Positions 54,797-63,685 are shown, numbered from the stretch's first letter. The stretch: 64,000 bases of DNA from JBBRHQ01 sp963815645 (GCA_963815645.1 CAWFHL010000001.1:434001-498000), one strand, 5' to 3'. Notes: generated by a model from the letters alone, not told the origin. Numbers and translations are program-made.

Positions 54797-55567
54797 CTAG
54801 GGTTGAGTTCGGCGCGCGTAGTCGAGGAACTCGAGGAGGAGTCTGCTGAAGGCGTCGGGTTGCTCGAGCGGTGCCAGGTGGCCGGCGGCCTCGATCTGGA
54901 CCAGTCGCGAGCCGGGGATCGCCTCCGCGATCGCCTCCGCGCCGTCCCGGAAATCGACCATGTCGTGCTCCCCGGCCGCAACCAGGGTGCGGACGTCGAG
55001 CCGCTCGAGCAGCTCCGGGTGATCGTCGAGCGGGTCGGGGGCCTCCGCGGCGGCGGCCCCCGCCTGCAGTTCGAAGGCGCGCCGCTGCATCCTCGCGACC
55101 CGCTCGCGCAGCTCCTCGGGTGCGCCGGGGAGGGTCCAGGCCTCGAGGATCGCCTCCACCGCAGCGTCCACGTCACCTCTTTCGAGCGCCGCCTCCTCAG
55201 CCTCCCAAACTGCCGTCAGCCCGGGCGAAGGATCGAGTTCGGGAGGCGGCGCCGAGAACAGGGCCAGCGCCTCCACCCTCTGGGGAGCGACGACGGCGAC
55301 CCGCAGCGCGACCGCACCTCCGAAGGAGTTGCCGGCGAGCGCCGCCCGCTCGATCCCGAGCCCGTCCATCGTCTCGATCACCGCCGTCCACTCGCCCTCA
55401 TCCTCGGCGACCGGCGCCTCGCCGAAACCGGGCAGATCGACCGCGATCGCGCGGTAGCCGGCATCGGCGAGCTGGCCCAGGTGCTCGGCCCACATCGTCC
55501 GGTCGGCGATACCGGCGTGGAGCAGGACCAGCGCCGGCCCATCGCCGGTCTGATCCAGCGGCAGCAC
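54797..55567 (-). CDS. Alpha/beta hydrolase
   Basis: A 256-residue hydrolase. LVLLHAGIADRTMWAEHL is the oxyanion region, LAGNSFGGAVALRVA holds the nucleophilic serine (GNSFGG), VAAGEHDMVDFR the aspartate region and EAAGHLAPLEQPDAF the catalytic histidine. It belongs to the BioH/MhpC-like group. It starts eight bases downstream of the lysS stop on the same strand, so the two are probably co-transcribed. The substrate is unknown. Confidence 0.82.
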   Translation of the reverse strand: MLPLDQTGDGPALVLLHAGIADRTMWAEHLGQLADAGYRAIAVDLPGFGEAPVAEDEGEWTAVIETMDGLGIERAALAGNSFGGAVALRVAVVAPQRVEALALFSAPPPELDPSPGLTAVWEAEEAALERGDVDAAVEAILEAWTLPGAPEELRERVARMQRRAFELQAGAAAAEAPDPLDDHPELLERLDVRTLVAAGEHDMVDFRDGAEAIAEAIPGSRLVQIEAAGHLAPLEQPDAFSRLLLEFLDYARRTQP

Positions 55568-55574
55568 CCTTTCC

Positions 55575-57065
55575 TCAGGTCCGCATCGCCGGGAAGAGCA
55601 GCACCTCGCGCAGGCTGGCAGCCCCGGTCAGGGCCATCACCAGACGGTCGATCCCGAGGCCGACGCCGCCGGTCGGCGGCATCCCCTGCTCGAGCGCCTC
55701 GATGAACGACTCATCGAAGGGCTGTGCCTCCTCGTCGCCACGGCGGATCTCCTCGGCCTGCATCTCGAAGCGGCGGCGCTGCTCGTCGGGGTCGTTGAGC
55801 TCGCTGAACGAGTTGGCGATCTCCATCCCGCCGACGAAGGCCTCCCAGCGCTCGACCAGCCCCTCCTCGCTGCGGTGGGCCTTGGCGAACGGGGAGAGCT
55901 CGACCGGGTAGTCGGTGATAAAGGTCGGCGCGATCAGCTCCGGCTCGACCCGCTTCGAGAGCAGGCCGTCAACCAGCTTGCCCCAACCCTCCTCGGGGTC
56001 GGGCTCGGTGCCCATCGCCTCGGCCAGCGCCTCGCGGGTGGGGTGGTCGGCGATCTCGATGCCGGTTCTCCCGAGGATCGCCTCGCGCAGTGACTCGCGC
56101 TTCCAGGGCGGCGCCAGGTCGATCTTGGCGCCGTCGCGCTCGATCACCGTCGTCCCCAGGACCCGCTCCGCGACCTCTGCGACCAGCAGCTCGAGGTCGT
56201 GGGCCGTCTTCACATAGTCGGCGTAGGCCTCGTACCACTCGAGCATCGTGAACTCGGGGTTGTGCTTAGGGGAGATTCCCTCGTTGCGGAAGTCGCGGCC
56301 CAGCTCGTAGACCTTGTCGATGCCGCCGACCACGCAGCGCTTCAGGTAGAGCTCGGTGGCGATCCGCAGGTAGAGATCGCGGTCAAGCGCGTTGTGGTGG
56401 GTGGTGAAGGGGCGCGCCAGGGCGCCGCCGTAGAGCGGTTGCAGCACGGGGGTCTCGACCTCGACGAAGCCGTGCTCGTCGAGCCAGCGCCTCACCTCGC
56501 GCACCGTCTCGGCCCGCACCCCGAACAGACGCCTCGTCTCCTGGTTGGCGATCAGGTCGAGCTCGCGACGGCGGTAGCGGGTCTCGGTGTCCGCCAGGCC
56601 GTGGAATTTGTCTGGCAGCGGCCGCAGGCTCTTCGCCAGCAGGCGCCAGCGGCTGACCGCCAGCGAAAGCTCCCCGCGCCGGGTGGCGAAGGCCTCCCCC
56701 GCGACCCCGACGATGTCGCCGAGGTCGAGATGGACGAGAAGCTCGAAGGCCTCCGGCCCGAGCAGGTCCTCCCTCGCGTGCAGCTGGATCTGGCCGGTGG
56801 CGTCGCGCAGGTCGAGGAAGGCCGCCTTGCCGTGACCGCGGCGGGCGATCAGGCGGCCCGCGACTCGGTGGCGCGACTCGGTCTCGATCCCTGGCGCCAG
56901 GCCCTGGTGGGCGGCGCGGACCTCACCGATCTCCTCACGGTCGGCGAACTCGTGCGGGAACGGCTCGATGCCCGCTTCCCGCAGGCGCTCCAGCTTTCGC
57001 CGGCGCTCCTCGAGGAGGTCGCCGGGAACCTGCTCAGCGGGCTCGGGTCCGTTCGGCTCGCTCAT
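55575..57065 (-). CDS. lysS: Lysyl-tRNA synthetase, class II
   Basis: Charges tRNA-Lys. The 496 residues comprise an N-terminal OB-fold anticodon-binding domain (RVAGRLIARRGHGKAAFLDL) and the class II core: motif 1 near FVEVETPVLQPLYGGA, motif 2 in FRNEGISPKHNPEFTMLEWY and motif 3 in GVGLGIDRLVMALTG. It is complete in one frame. It follows an FHA-domain gene and greA, and in Bacillus lysS also lies downstream of dusB and upstream of the clpC region. It is clearly housekeeping. Confidence 0.97.
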   Translation of the reverse strand: MSEPNGPEPAEQVPGDLLEERRRKLERLREAGIEPFPHEFADREEIGEVRAAHQGLAPGIETESRHRVAGRLIARRGHGKAAFLDLRDATGQIQLHAREDLLGPEAFELLVHLDLGDIVGVAGEAFATRRGELSLAVSRWRLLAKSLRPLPDKFHGLADTETRYRRRELDLIANQETRRLFGVRAETVREVRRWLDEHGFVEVETPVLQPLYGGALARPFTTHHNALDRDLYLRIATELYLKRCVVGGIDKVYELGRDFRNEGISPKHNPEFTMLEWYEAYADYVKTAHDLELLVAEVAERVLGTTVIERDGAKIDLAPPWKRESLREAILGRTGIEIADHPTREALAEAMGTEPDPEEGWGKLVDGLLSKRVEPELIAPTFITDYPVELSPFAKAHRSEEGLVERWEAFVGGMEIANSFSELNDPDEQRRRFEMQAEEIRRGDEEAQPFDESFIEALEQGMPPTGGVGLGIDRLVMALTGAASLREVLLFPAMRT

Positions 57066-57077
57066 CGCGGGCCGAGC

Positions 57078-57485
57078 CTACCCACCCCCGAGATCGGGCG
57101 CGGTCGCCGCCCGGGTGCGCTCGGCGACCTGGAACGGGGCGCGGTAGCTCAGCAGGGTCTGGCCGAGGCGCAGCTCGTCGCCGTCGTCGAGCAGGCGCCT
57201 GCCCTCGACCCGCTCGCCGTTGACGAAGCTGCCGTTGCGGGAGAGCCCCTCGTCGACCAACACCCACTCGACGCCCATGCGGCGCAGCTCGGTATGGATG
57301 CGGGAGACGTCCTCGTCCCAGGAGAGGACGACGTCAGCGGAGAGGCTGCGCCCGATCGTTACCTCCGACCACGAGTCCGGCAGCGAGAGGACGCGCTGGC
57401 GCTCCTCCGAGTCGCGGTAGACCAGGTAGGGGTCCCCGCGTCGCTCGGCCTCGGCCAGCTCGCTGTCCTCGGCTTCAGATGACAC
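57078..57485 (-). CDS. FHA-domain protein
   Basis: About 135 residues dominated by a forkhead-associated domain: VTIGRSLSADVVLSWDEDVS, RIHTELRRMGVEWVLVDEG and LSRNGSFVNGERV are the GR, S/H and NG motifs that bind phosphothreonine peptides. A short acidic N-terminus precedes it. No kinase or other domain is attached, so a partner kinase must be elsewhere. The GTG at 57485 is preferred over an upstream ATG at 57521, which would put the hairpin into the coding part; the choice is open. It lies between greA and lysS. Confidence 0.8.
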   Translation of the reverse strand: MSSEAEDSELAEAERRGDPYLVYRDSEERQRVLSLPDSWSEVTIGRSLSADVVLSWDEDVSRIHTELRRMGVEWVLVDEGLSRNGSFVNGERVEGRRLLDDGDELRLGQTLLSYRAPFQVAERTRAATAPDLGGG

Positions 57486-57511
57486 TGCTCCAATTGGACC
57501 ACGGCGGGGTT

Positions 57512-57529
57512 GCCGCCGCAAGCGGCGGC
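57512..57529 (-). terminator. Short GC hairpin after greA
   Basis: GCCGCCG and CGGCGGC pair around a 4-base loop right after the greA stop (7 pairs, extendable to 8). There is no T-run, and the next gene begins about 27 bases on, so it may only lower read-through. Confidence 0.4.
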
Positions 57530-58009
57530 CTAGGAGGACTCGATCTTGGTGATCTTCAGCTTCTTCCTCGGTCCGCGCGGGACATCGACGGTGACCACGT
57601 CGTTGCGCTTGTGGCCGATCAGCGCCTTGCCGACCGGCGACTCGTTGGAGAGCTTTTGCTGCGCCGGGTCCGCCTCGGTCGAGCCGACGATCTGGAACTT
57701 CTGCGAATTGCCGGACTTCTGGTCCTTGACGTGGACGATCGAGCCGAACTTGACCTCGTCGGTGCCGAGGCCCTTCTCGTCGATCACGGTGGCGCGGCGC
57801 AACCGCTCCTCGAGCTGGGCGATCCTCTGCTCGAGCAGCGCCTGCTCGTTCTTTGCGTCGTCGTACTCGGCGTTCTCGGAGATATCGCCGAACTCGCGCG
57901 CTTCCTTGATCCTCTCGGCCACCTCACGGCGCTTCGTGGTCGAGAGGTCCTCGATCTCTTCCTTCAGCTTTTCGAGCCCCTCGGGCGTGATCACGGACTG
58001 GCGAGTCAA
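57530..58009 (-). CDS. greA: Transcription elongation factor GreA
   Basis: Rescues backtracked RNA polymerase by stimulating RNA cleavage. The 159 residues form the N-terminal coiled coil (ITPEGLEKLKEEIEDLSTTK, with the acidic tip REFGDISENAEYDDAK) and the C-terminal FKBP-like domain (FGSIVHVKDQKS, SNESPVGKALIGHKRND). Start TTG 58009 has AAGGA at a good distance. The family and length are standard. It is the first gene before FHA and lysS on this strand, with a TATACT -10-like element upstream. Confidence 0.95.
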   Translation of the reverse strand: MTRQSVITPEGLEKLKEEIEDLSTTKRREVAERIKEAREFGDISENAEYDDAKNEQALLEQRIAQLEERLRRATVIDEKGLGTDEVKFGSIVHVKDQKSGNSQKFQIVGSTEADPAQQKLSNESPVGKALIGHKRNDVVTVDVPRGPRKKLKITKIESS

Positions 58010-58120
58010 TTGTTCATTCCTTCGGTTTGGATCCGGTCAGGAAACAATCGCCCCCCAACCCGCAAACAGAGCGCCCTGTGCAGGGATTTCTCCGTCACTG
58101 CAGCGGGCACCGAGCGCGGC

Positions 58121-58126
58121 AGTATA
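58121..58126 (-). promoter_or_regulatory. greA: Possible -10 element of the greA promoter
   Basis: TATACT on the minus strand, 112 bases upstream of the greA start and just after the stop of the hydrolase gene. The -35 position holds only a weak match (CTGAGC). Support is moderate. Confidence 0.3.
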
Positions 58127-58144
58127 GCGAGGCCGGCGCGCCGC

Positions 58145-59029
58145 TCAGGGAGCCTGCGCGGCGACGATCCCATCGTCCAGGGCGGCGCTCAGCCGGGACG
58201 GGTCCTCGATCTGAGGGTAGTGCCCGAGGTCGGCGAACTCCGTCACCTCCGCCGCAGGGCGAAGCTCGCGGAGCCCGCCGAGGACGTCGGGCGTCGCCAC
58301 CGGGTCGAGCATCCCCCAGGCAAAGCGCAGCGACTGCTGCCAGTCGCGGATCGCACCGTGCCAGCGCTCGGCGTAGATCTCGCGCTCGTCCATGTAGCGG
58401 ACCAGCCGATGCCCGAGGTGGTGGCCGTCGTTGTGGGTGATCAGAGACCACTGGTCGGCCTCCTCGGCGTCGGTGAGCGGATGCTCCGGCGAGAAGATCG
58501 AGCCGAACTGCGCCTTAAAGAAGCGCTCTGAGGTGAGCCGCGACGCGACCGGGCCGAAGCGGCTGCGGAGGACGCGCTGACCCAGGGTGGGGCTGGAGAG
58601 CTCGAGGATCATCGAGCCGTTGAAGAGCAGCGCCCCGATCGCCTCGAACCCGAGCTCGCCGGCGATGTCGCGGGCGAACAGCTCGGTGGCGACCGAGGTA
58701 CCCATGTCGTGAGCGCAGATGAACACCGGCCTGCCCTCGCCGTGGCGGGCCACCAGCTCCTCGGTCAGGTCCGCCTGCCAGGCGAGGCCGTAGGTGTGGT
58801 CCCGCGGCTTGTCGGAAAGGCCGAATCCGAGGAAGTCGAAGGCGAGCGCTGCCCGGCCCGGCTCGAGCTCGAGCAGTTCGCGCCAGTCGTACGAGCTGCT
58901 TGGAAAGCCGTGAAGGAAGAGCAGCAGGGGGCCGTCACCGGCCAGGCGGGTGACGTGGATCCCGTGCTCGCGGAAGGTCTCCCGCCGCCCCTTCGCCTCC
59001 CAGGCCTCGACCCGCTCGGTGAGGCTCAT
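58145..59029 (-). CDS. Alpha/beta hydrolase, haloalkane-dehalogenase/epoxide-hydrolase-like
   Basis: A 294-residue hydrolase. FLHGFPSSSYDWRELL is the HGxP oxyanion motif and CAHDMGTSVATEL carries an aspartate nucleophile (HDMGTS instead of GxSxG), which marks haloalkane dehalogenases and epoxide hydrolases. A cap domain and FADLGHYPQIEDPSRL with the late histidine follow. Its start overlaps the dusB stop (ATGA), so it is translated with dusB. The substrate cannot be read from sequence. Confidence 0.8.
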   Translation of the reverse strand: MSLTERVEAWEAKGRRETFREHGIHVTRLAGDGPLLLFLHGFPSSSYDWRELLELEPGRAALAFDFLGFGLSDKPRDHTYGLAWQADLTEELVARHGEGRPVFICAHDMGTSVATELFARDIAGELGFEAIGALLFNGSMILELSSPTLGQRVLRSRFGPVASRLTSERFFKAQFGSIFSPEHPLTDAEEADQWSLITHNDGHHLGHRLVRYMDEREIYAERWHGAIRDWQQSLRFAWGMLDPVATPDVLGGLRELRPAAEVTEFADLGHYPQIEDPSRLSAALDDGIVAAQAP

Positions 59030-60018
59030 CTGGACGCCCCGGAAAGCTCGGGTCGGCGCTCGACGGCGAGCTGGCGGACCAGGTCCCTGGCGCGGTCGAT
59101 CCCGGCGCTCCGCTGCATCTCATCGCTCAGCTGGTGCGGGGCATCGAGGCGGTCGAGGTAGTGCGGGTAGAACTTGCGGAGGTAGCGCCCGGCCCGCCCG
59201 GCGCCGAGGTGCTCCTCGGCGGCGTCGATCACCCAGAGCAGCTCATTCGCGACCTCAGCCGGGGACGGCTGGCCGGTCCGGCGCCCTGTCAGCTCCTCGA
59301 ATACCCAGGGGTTCCCGAGGGCGCCACGGGCGACCATCACCGCGTCGGCCCCGGAGAGCCGGTAGGCCCGGCGGGCGGCCTCGGCGCTGCTGAGGCCGCC
59401 GGAGATGATCAGCGGGACCTCGATCCGCTCGGCCAGCTCGCGGGCGAGCTGGTAATCGGGCTCGCCGCGGTGCCCGGCCTTGACGCTGCGCGGGTGGAAG
59501 GCGATCGCCGCGACTCCTCCCTCCCCCGCGAGGCGCTGAGCCAGCTCGAAGCCGGAGCGATCCCCCGGGCGCAGCCCCGAGCGGAGCTTTACCGTGACCG
59601 GCAGGCCGCTGCCCCGCGCGGCGCCGCGGACCAGCGCCAGGGCGAGCTCGTGGTCGGAGAGCAGCGCGGCTCCGGCCCCGGTCCGGCAGACCTTCCGCAC
59701 CGGGCAGCCCATGTTGATGTCGATCAGATCGGCGCCGTATGCGGCCGCGATCCGCGCCCCGGAGCGCATCACCTCCGGGTCCTGGCCGAACAGCTGCACC
59801 GATACCGGGTGTTCGTCGGGGTGGATCCGCATCAGCTCGCGCATGGTCCGCTCGTTGCGGTGATGGAGCCCGAAGCTCGAGACCATCTCCGAGACGGCCA
59901 GCCCGGCGCCGTGGCGGCGCGCCTGAAGGCGCACGAACCAGTTGCCGATCCCGGCCAGCGGCGCCAGCAGAACCCGGTTGGCAAGCTCGACCCCGCCGAT
60001 CGAGAACGGCTCCGTCAA
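59026..60018 (-). CDS. dusB: tRNA-dihydrouridine synthase, DusB-type
   Basis: Flavoenzyme that reduces uridines in the tRNA D loop. LAPLAGIGNWFVRLQARRHG is the FMN-binding start, DLIDINMGCPVRKVCRTGAG contains the catalytic cysteine (GCP...C), VTVKLRSGL follows and DAVMVARGALGNPWVFEEL ends the barrel. A TTG at 60018 with GGGAG upstream fits the family start (TEPFSIGGVELANRVLLAP); a GTG at 60084 would add 22 unrelated residues. The 330 residues are normal. It sits between coaX and greA/lysS, as in Bacillus. Confidence 0.93.
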   Translation of the reverse strand: MTEPFSIGGVELANRVLLAPLAGIGNWFVRLQARRHGAGLAVSEMVSSFGLHHRNERTMRELMRIHPDEHPVSVQLFGQDPEVMRSGARIAAAYGADLIDINMGCPVRKVCRTGAGAALLSDHELALALVRGAARGSGLPVTVKLRSGLRPGDRSGFELAQRLAGEGGVAAIAFHPRSVKAGHRGEPDYQLARELAERIEVPLIISGGLSSAEAARRAYRLSGADAVMVARGALGNPWVFEELTGRRTGQPSPAEVANELLWVIDAAEEHLGAGRAGRYLRKFYPHYLDRLDAPHQLSDEMQRSAGIDRARDLVRQLAVERRPELSGASR

Positions 60019-60113
60019 GGTGGGATGGCTCCCACCCCCGGACGCGGGAGCGAGGGCGGGACTATTTCTGATTCCACCGCGCACTCGCGGGAGCGGAGGA
60101 GGATGGGGCCTGG

Positions 60114-60887
60114 TTATTTGTTGAGGGCATGAATAAGCCGCAGGCCGGTCAGGGTGAGCAGGTCGTCGACGTCGCTAACTGTCTCGCAGAAGGGCACGAT
60201 CGCCTCCGCCATCCCGCCGGTGGCGAGGAAGGAGACATCCTCGCCCATCTCCGCCTCGAGGCGACGGGCGATCGCGTCGATCGCCCCGGCGAAGCCAAAG
60301 ATCATCCCGGCCTGGAGGCTGGCCTGAGTGGTGCGCCCGATCACCCCGCTGGGCTCGGCAAGGTCGACCTTGGGGAGCCGGGCGGCGCGCTCGGTCAGGG
60401 CCTCCATCGAGACCTGCACCCCGGGGCCGATCACCCCGCCCAGGTACTCCCCCGATTCGGAGACCGCGTCGAAGGTGATCGCGGTGCCGAAGTCGACCAC
60501 GGTGCATGGGCCGCCCAGCTTCTCGAAGGCAGCGACCGCGTTGACCAGCCGGTCGGCGCCCAGCTCGTGCGGGTTGTCGAGACGGACCGCCATCCCGGTC
60601 TTCACCCCCGGGCCGACCATGAGCGAGGCGGCCCCCAGATACCGCTTGCTCATCCTCGAGTACTCCGGGTTGAGCCGCGGCACCACCGAGCAGACGATCG
60701 AAGCATCGATCTCCTCCAGCTCCTTGCCGCGAAGCCCCAGCATGCTCGCAACGCGGACGGCGAGCTGGTCGGCTGTGTCCTCGCCGTCGGTGGCGAAGCG
60801 CCAGTGCTCGAGCAACTCGTCGCCGTCGAAGGCGCCGATGTGGGTCTGCGTGTTTCCTACGTCTATCGCCAGGAGCATTGCCGCCAT
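60114..60887 (-). CDS. coaX: Type III pantothenate kinase
   Basis: First step of coenzyme A synthesis. MLLAIDVGNTQTHIGAFDGD is the phosphate-binding ASKHA motif (DxGNT), PHELGADRLVNAVAAFEK is the DRxxN motif with the active-site aspartate, and TVVDFGTAITFDAVSESGEY and LGGVIGPGVQVSMEAL are typical. The 257 residues are standard. In Bacillus coaX also lies near folP-folK and dusB. No CoaA homologue is in the window. Confidence 0.95.
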   Translation of the reverse strand: MAAMLLAIDVGNTQTHIGAFDGDELLEHWRFATDGEDTADQLAVRVASMLGLRGKELEEIDASIVCSVVPRLNPEYSRMSKRYLGAASLMVGPGVKTGMAVRLDNPHELGADRLVNAVAAFEKLGGPCTVVDFGTAITFDAVSESGEYLGGVIGPGVQVSMEALTERAARLPKVDLAEPSGVIGRTTQASLQAGMIFGFAGAIDAIARRLEAEMGEDVSFLATGGMAEAIVPFCETVSDVDDLLTLTGLRLIHALNK

Positions 60888-60948
60888 TATCGGTTAGCGT
60901 TGGCCGATCGGCTGCCTGATCGTCCTCTTCGCGCTGCTCTCACCCCGC

Positions 60949-61182
60949 TTGGCCCTATTCGGCCTGTGGATCTTCTCCGACCTGCTGAGCCGCGCCTTCG
61001 AGAGCTGGTTCGTCCCCTTCCTCGGCTTCTTCCTGCTGCCCTGGACGACGCTCGCCTACGCGGTGATGTGGAGCTCCTCCGACGGCGTCGTCGGCTTCGA
61101 GTGGTTCATCGTCGTCCTCGCCTTCTTCGTCGACCTCGGCTCCTACGGGGTCAGCGAGCGCCGCCGCTCGGCGAGCGCCTAG
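60949..61182 (+). CDS. Small membrane protein
   Basis: About 77 residues with three hydrophobic segments (LFGLWIFSDLLSRAFESW, VPFLGFFLLPWTTLAYAVMW, FIVVLAFFVDLGSYGV). The frame is open from 60907 (GCLIVLFALLSPRLA), which extends the first helix, but contains no clear ATG/GTG start before TTG 60949. No family name can be given with certainty. It is divergent from coaX and lies 5 bases before the GST-like gene. Confidence 0.5.
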   Translation: MALFGLWIFSDLLSRAFESWFVPFLGFFLLPWTTLAYAVMWSSSDGVVGFEWFIVVLAFFVDLGSYGVSERRRSASA

Positions 61183-61187
61183 CGCCG

Positions 61188-61934
61188 GTGAAGGTACGCC
61201 TCTACACGGTTCCCGGCTCCCACCCCGGCATGGCCGCGCGGCTGATGCTCGAGCTCAAGGGCATTCCCTACAAGCGCACCGACCTGCTGCCGGTGATCTC
61301 GAAGGTCGCGCTGAAGGCGCTGCGCTTCGAACGGGTGACCGTCCCGGCGCTGACCATCGACGGGCGCAGGATTCAGGGCTCGCGACAGATCGCCCGCGAG
61401 CTGGACCTGGTCAAGCCGGAGCCGCCGCTCTACCCGTCCGACCCGGAGAAGCGGGCCGCGGTCGAAGAGGCGGAGAGGTTCGGCGACGAGGAGCTCCAGC
61501 ACCCGGTCCGCCAGATCCTCTGGTGGTGCCTCCGTAAGGACTCCGCCCCCCTGCGCAGCTACTCGGAGGGGGCGAAGATCGGGGTCCCGATCGATCTCGC
61601 GGTGCGGACGGCCGCGCCGATCGTCGCCCTCTCGGCCCACTTCAACGAGGCCGGCGATGACAACGTCCGCCGCGATCTCGCGGCGCTGCCGGGCCTGCTC
61701 GAGCGGGTCGACGAGTGGATCGCCGCGGGGGTGCTCGACGGCCCGGAGCTCTACGCCGCCGACTTCCAGATCGCCCCCAGCCTCCGCCTGGCGATGACCC
61801 TCGACGACCTCCGTCCCCTGATCGAGGGGCGTCCCGCCGGCAAGCTGGCGATGCGGGTGGCCCCCGACTATCCGGGCGAGGCGCCGCCTACCCTGCCCGG
61901 GGCCTGGCTCGAGCCGCTTCGAAGCGCCGCCTAG
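61188..61934 (+). CDS. Glutathione-S-transferase-fold protein
   Basis: A 248-residue protein. VRLYTVPGSHPGMAARLMLEL is the thioredoxin-fold N-terminal domain with a PGSHPG segment in place of a CxxC, VPALTIDGRRIQGSRQIAREL is the glutathione/cis-proline and Ser region of GSTs, and a helical C-terminal domain follows. The start is GTG 61188. As actinobacteria use mycothiol rather than glutathione, the true ligand is uncertain. It converges with folK and overlaps its end by four bases. Confidence 0.75.
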   Translation: MKVRLYTVPGSHPGMAARLMLELKGIPYKRTDLLPVISKVALKALRFERVTVPALTIDGRRIQGSRQIARELDLVKPEPPLYPSDPEKRAAVEEAERFGDEELQHPVRQILWWCLRKDSAPLRSYSEGAKIGVPIDLAVRTAAPIVALSAHFNEAGDDNVRRDLAALPGLLERVDEWIAAGVLDGPELYAADFQIAPSLRLAMTLDDLRPLIEGRPAGKLAMRVAPDYPGEAPPTLPGAWLEPLRSAA

Positions 61935-62470
61935 GGCGGCGCGACCCGCTCGACCCGCTGGCCCGGTGGCAGCTCCTCCCAGGCATCGGCGAGACGGGTG
62001 CCATCGGGGAGAGCGAGCTCGGAGTCCAGCTCGAGCAGCGGCGCAAGGACGAAGCGGCGGCTCGTCACCTCGGGATGCGGCAGGCGCAGCCACTCGTGAT
62101 CGAGCTCGAGATCGCCGAGCAGCAGCAGGTCGATGTCGAGCGGCCGCGGACCGTGGCGGGGGCCGCCGGTCTCCCGCCCCCGCTCGGCCTCGATCCGCTT
62201 GCAGAGGTCGAGCAACGCCAGAGGCTCCAGCGCCGTGCGGATCCTCGCCGCAGCGTTGAGGAAGTCGGGCTGGTCGAGCACCTCGCCGACCGGCTCGGTG
62301 ACGTAGGTCGAGGAAACCGCCTCGACCTCAACCCCGCTCTCGCCGAGCAGCCGGACAGCGGCCCGCAGATGGGCGGCGCTGTCGCCGACGTTGGAGCCGA
62401 GGCCGAGGTAGCCGAGCCGGCTATCCGGACTCGTCCTCTTCGACCCCATCCTCTTCCTCGGCGCGCTCAT
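61931..62470 (-). CDS. folK: 2-amino-4-hydroxy-6-hydroxymethyldihydropteridine pyrophosphokinase
   Basis: Folate synthesis enzyme that pyrophosphorylates the pterin for FolP. YLGLGSNVGDSAAHLRAAVR is the N-terminal pterin-binding motif, FLNAAARIRTALEPLALLD follows, and GPRPLDIDLLLLGDL contains the RPLDIDLL ATP/Mg motif. The 179 residues include a short basic N-terminus (MSAPRKRMGSKR); an ATG at 62449 is an alternative start. It overlaps folB by 50 bases, with the GST-like gene overlapping its end on the other strand. Confidence 0.94.
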   Translation of the reverse strand: MSAPRKRMGSKRTSPDSRLGYLGLGSNVGDSAAHLRAAVRLLGESGVEVEAVSSTYVTEPVGEVLDQPDFLNAAARIRTALEPLALLDLCKRIEAERGRETGGPRHGPRPLDIDLLLLGDLELDHEWLRLPHPEVTSRRFVLAPLLELDSELALPDGTRLADAWEELPPGQRVERVAPP

Positions 62471-62846
62471 GGGTCACCTCGACCGCAACCTCGGTGATCG
62501 CCAGCGGGATCGGCGGCTCCGGCTTCGCCGCCCGCACCCGCACCGACTCGCAGCCGAAGCTCGCGATCAGCCTCTCGCCGACCACCTGGCAGAGCCGCTC
62601 CAGGGTCCGGTAGCTGCGCTCGGTCGCCGCCAGGGCGACGATGTCGCAGGCCTCGGCGTAGTCGACCGTGTCCTCGAGGCGATCGGTGAGCACCGCATCG
62701 CAGTCGGGAACGTCGAAGGAGAGGTCGAACTCGAGCCGCTGCCCGATCTCCCGCTCCGCCTCGGTGACGCCGTGGTGGGTGTAGATCGAGAGGCCGCGGA
62801 GCTCGACCTCGACCCGCGACTCGGTTTCGCTGCGGTGCGCATCCAC
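62421..62846 (-). CDS. folB: Dihydroneopterin aldolase
   Basis: Cleaves dihydroneopterin to the hydroxymethylpterin used by FolK. VEVELRGLSIYTHHGVTEAE, with the YTHHGV motif near residue 22, DTVDYAEACDIV and TLERLCQVVGERL are family marks. The last 15 residues are acidic (AEEEDGVEEDESG) and overlap folK. The start is ATG 62846, 14 bases after the folP stop. The gene order folP-folB-folK is that of B. subtilis. Confidence 0.93.
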   Translation of the reverse strand: MDAHRSETESRVEVELRGLSIYTHHGVTEAEREIGQRLEFDLSFDVPDCDAVLTDRLEDTVDYAEACDIVALAATERSYRTLERLCQVVGERLIASFGCESVRVRAAKPEPPIPLAITEVAVEVTHERAEEEDGVEEDESG

Positions 62847-62860
62847 GGCGCGGAAACTAC

Positions 62861-63685
62861 CTACCGACCGCGCCAGGCGACTGGCTCGGCGATCGCCTCC
62901 GCGACCCGCAGCGCCTGCGCCATCTCGGCGACATCGTGGACTCGGAGGATCTCGGCGCCGTTGGCCGCCGCCAGCACCGAGGCTGCGATCGTCCCGCCGA
63001 GCCTCTCCCCCACCTCGGAGCCGTCGATCTTGCCGATGAAGCGCTTGCGCGAGGCGCCGACCACGACTGGCATGCCCAGCGAGGCGATCTCCCCGATCCG
63101 GCGCAGCAGCTCGAGGTTGTGCTCGAGGGTCTTGCCGAAACCGATGCCGGGATCGAGCCAGATCCTCTCTTCTGCCACCCCCGCGGCGATCGCCGTCTCG
63201 GCCCGCTCGGCGAGGAAGGCGCGGACGTCGGTGACGACGTCCTCGTAGACCGGGTTCTCCTGCATGGTCCGCGGGTTGCCGAGCATGTGCATGAGGACGA
63301 GCCCGGCTCCGCGCTCCCCGACCAGAGAGGCGATCTCCGGATCGGCGCGCAGCGCGGTGACGTCGTTGACGATCGTTGCGCCGGCGTCGAGCGCAGCCTC
63401 GGCGACGGTCAGCTTCGAGGTGTCGATCGAGATCGACACCCCTTCTCCGCGCAGCGCCTCCGACAGGCCTCGCACCACCGGCCCGGTCCGGCCCAGCTCC
63501 TCGGCGGCGTCAACCCCCTTCGCCCCCGGCCGGGTCGACTCGCCGCCGACATCGAGGATCTCCGCTCCCTGGTTTGCCAGCTCGCGGCCGTGGCCGACCG
63601 CCGTTTCCGCGTTGAGGTAGAGGCCGCCGTCGGAGAAGGAATCGGGGGTGACGTTGACCACGCCCATGAGGCGAACGGCGTCCAT
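62861..63685 (-). CDS. folP: Dihydropteroate synthase
   Basis: Joins p-aminobenzoate to the pterin; the sulfonamide target. MGVVNVTPDSFSDGGLYLN is the pterin-binding loop 1, DVGGESTRPGAKGVDAAEEL loop 2, and SISIDTSK and GIGFGKTLEHNLELL complete the substrate sites. The 274 residues are standard. The ATG at 63685 overlaps the TGA of the amine-oxidase gene by one base (TGATG), so translation is coupled; a GTG at 63688 is possible. Confidence 0.96.
   Translation of the reverse strand: MDAVRLMGVVNVTPDSFSDGGLYLNAETAVGHGRELANQGAEILDVGGESTRPGAKGVDAAEELGRTGPVVRGLSEALRGEGVSISIDTSKLTVAEAALDAGATIVNDVTALRADPEIASLVGERGAGLVLMHMLGNPRTMQENPVYEDVVTDVRAFLAERAETAIAAGVAEERIWLDPGIGFGKTLEHNLELLRRIGEIASLGMPVVVGASRKRFIGKIDGSEVGERLGGTIAASVLAAANGAEILRVHDVAEMAQALRVAEAIAEPVAWRGR

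Noticed and set aside
57512..57529. A further copy of the double-hairpin element after greA
   Set aside because: It shares GCCGCCGCAAG with stem 2 but lacks stem 1, the linker and the 7-base loop, so it is most likely a chance GC hairpin.
57995..58009. A third TetR-like site (ACTGGCGAGTCAAT) at greA
   Set aside because: The word lies inside the first greA codons (TRQS) and is explained by coding.
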